Source of the DNA: Actinomycetales bacterium
GTDB lineage: Bacteria; Actinomycetota; Actinomycetes; Actinomycetales; Cellulomonadaceae
DNA length: 5,143 nt
Direction of reading: 5' to 3'
Assembly (NCBI GenBank): GCA_012514545.1
Contig: JAAZAC010000065.1
Span: 1-5,143, forward strand
Under the pieces are notes generated by a model that searched no databases, was not told where the DNA came from, and worked only from the letters and a program-made list of their open reading frames with translations. Below, in pieces: positions 5,140-5,143 of the stretch (position 1 is its first letter; each line of letters starts with the position of its first letter). The position numbers were made by a program, and so were the translations under genes.

Positions 5140-5143
5140 GGGG

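Overview
The window is a compact piece of very GC-rich chromosome (about 73% G+C by eye, third codon positions almost all G or C). This points to a high-GC actinomycete. The proteins resemble those of Cellulomonadaceae/Promicromonosporaceae-type genomes, but I cannot fix the genus. All recognisable genes lie on the minus strand, so the window is best read from right to left.

Right end (5143 to 2845): a 19-bp element with the core CTTGCGGCAAG, matching the rifamycin-associated element (RAE) as I remember it. It is followed by a possible -10, a good Shine-Dalgarno and a 739-residue HelD-type helicase-like ATPase. Together these identify HelR, the protein that removes rifamycins from RNA polymerase. 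Middle (2809 to 1177): three small single-domain genes, a GNAT acetyltransferase, a DUF1801/YdhG-like protein and a VOC (glyoxalase-fold) protein. Each start is preceded by TAnnCT exactly 6 nt upstream of the ATG, with no Shine-Dalgarno, which is the layout of leaderless actinobacterial transcripts. Between GNAT and DUF1801 is a 228-bp gap. Its plus strand has a coding-like stretch of about 67 codons with no start, probably the 3' remnant of a lost gene.

Left end (1168 to 1): a DUF1361 multi-pass membrane protein lies 8 bp behind the VOC gene. It is followed by the N-terminal part of an ABC-F ATPase. At base 117/118 the ABC-F sequence switches, in frame, into an exact 117-bp copy of an internal piece of the DUF1361 gene (1-117 is identical to 609-725). 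This is either the first junction of a 608-bp tandem duplication or an assembly/library artefact at the left edge. It is the most anomalous structure here.

Functionally, only HelR has a clear role, intrinsic rifamycin tolerance by RNA polymerase protection. The other genes look like independent housekeeping or accessory genes with their own promoters, not one pathway. I see no RNA gene, CRISPR array, insertion sequence or phage gene.
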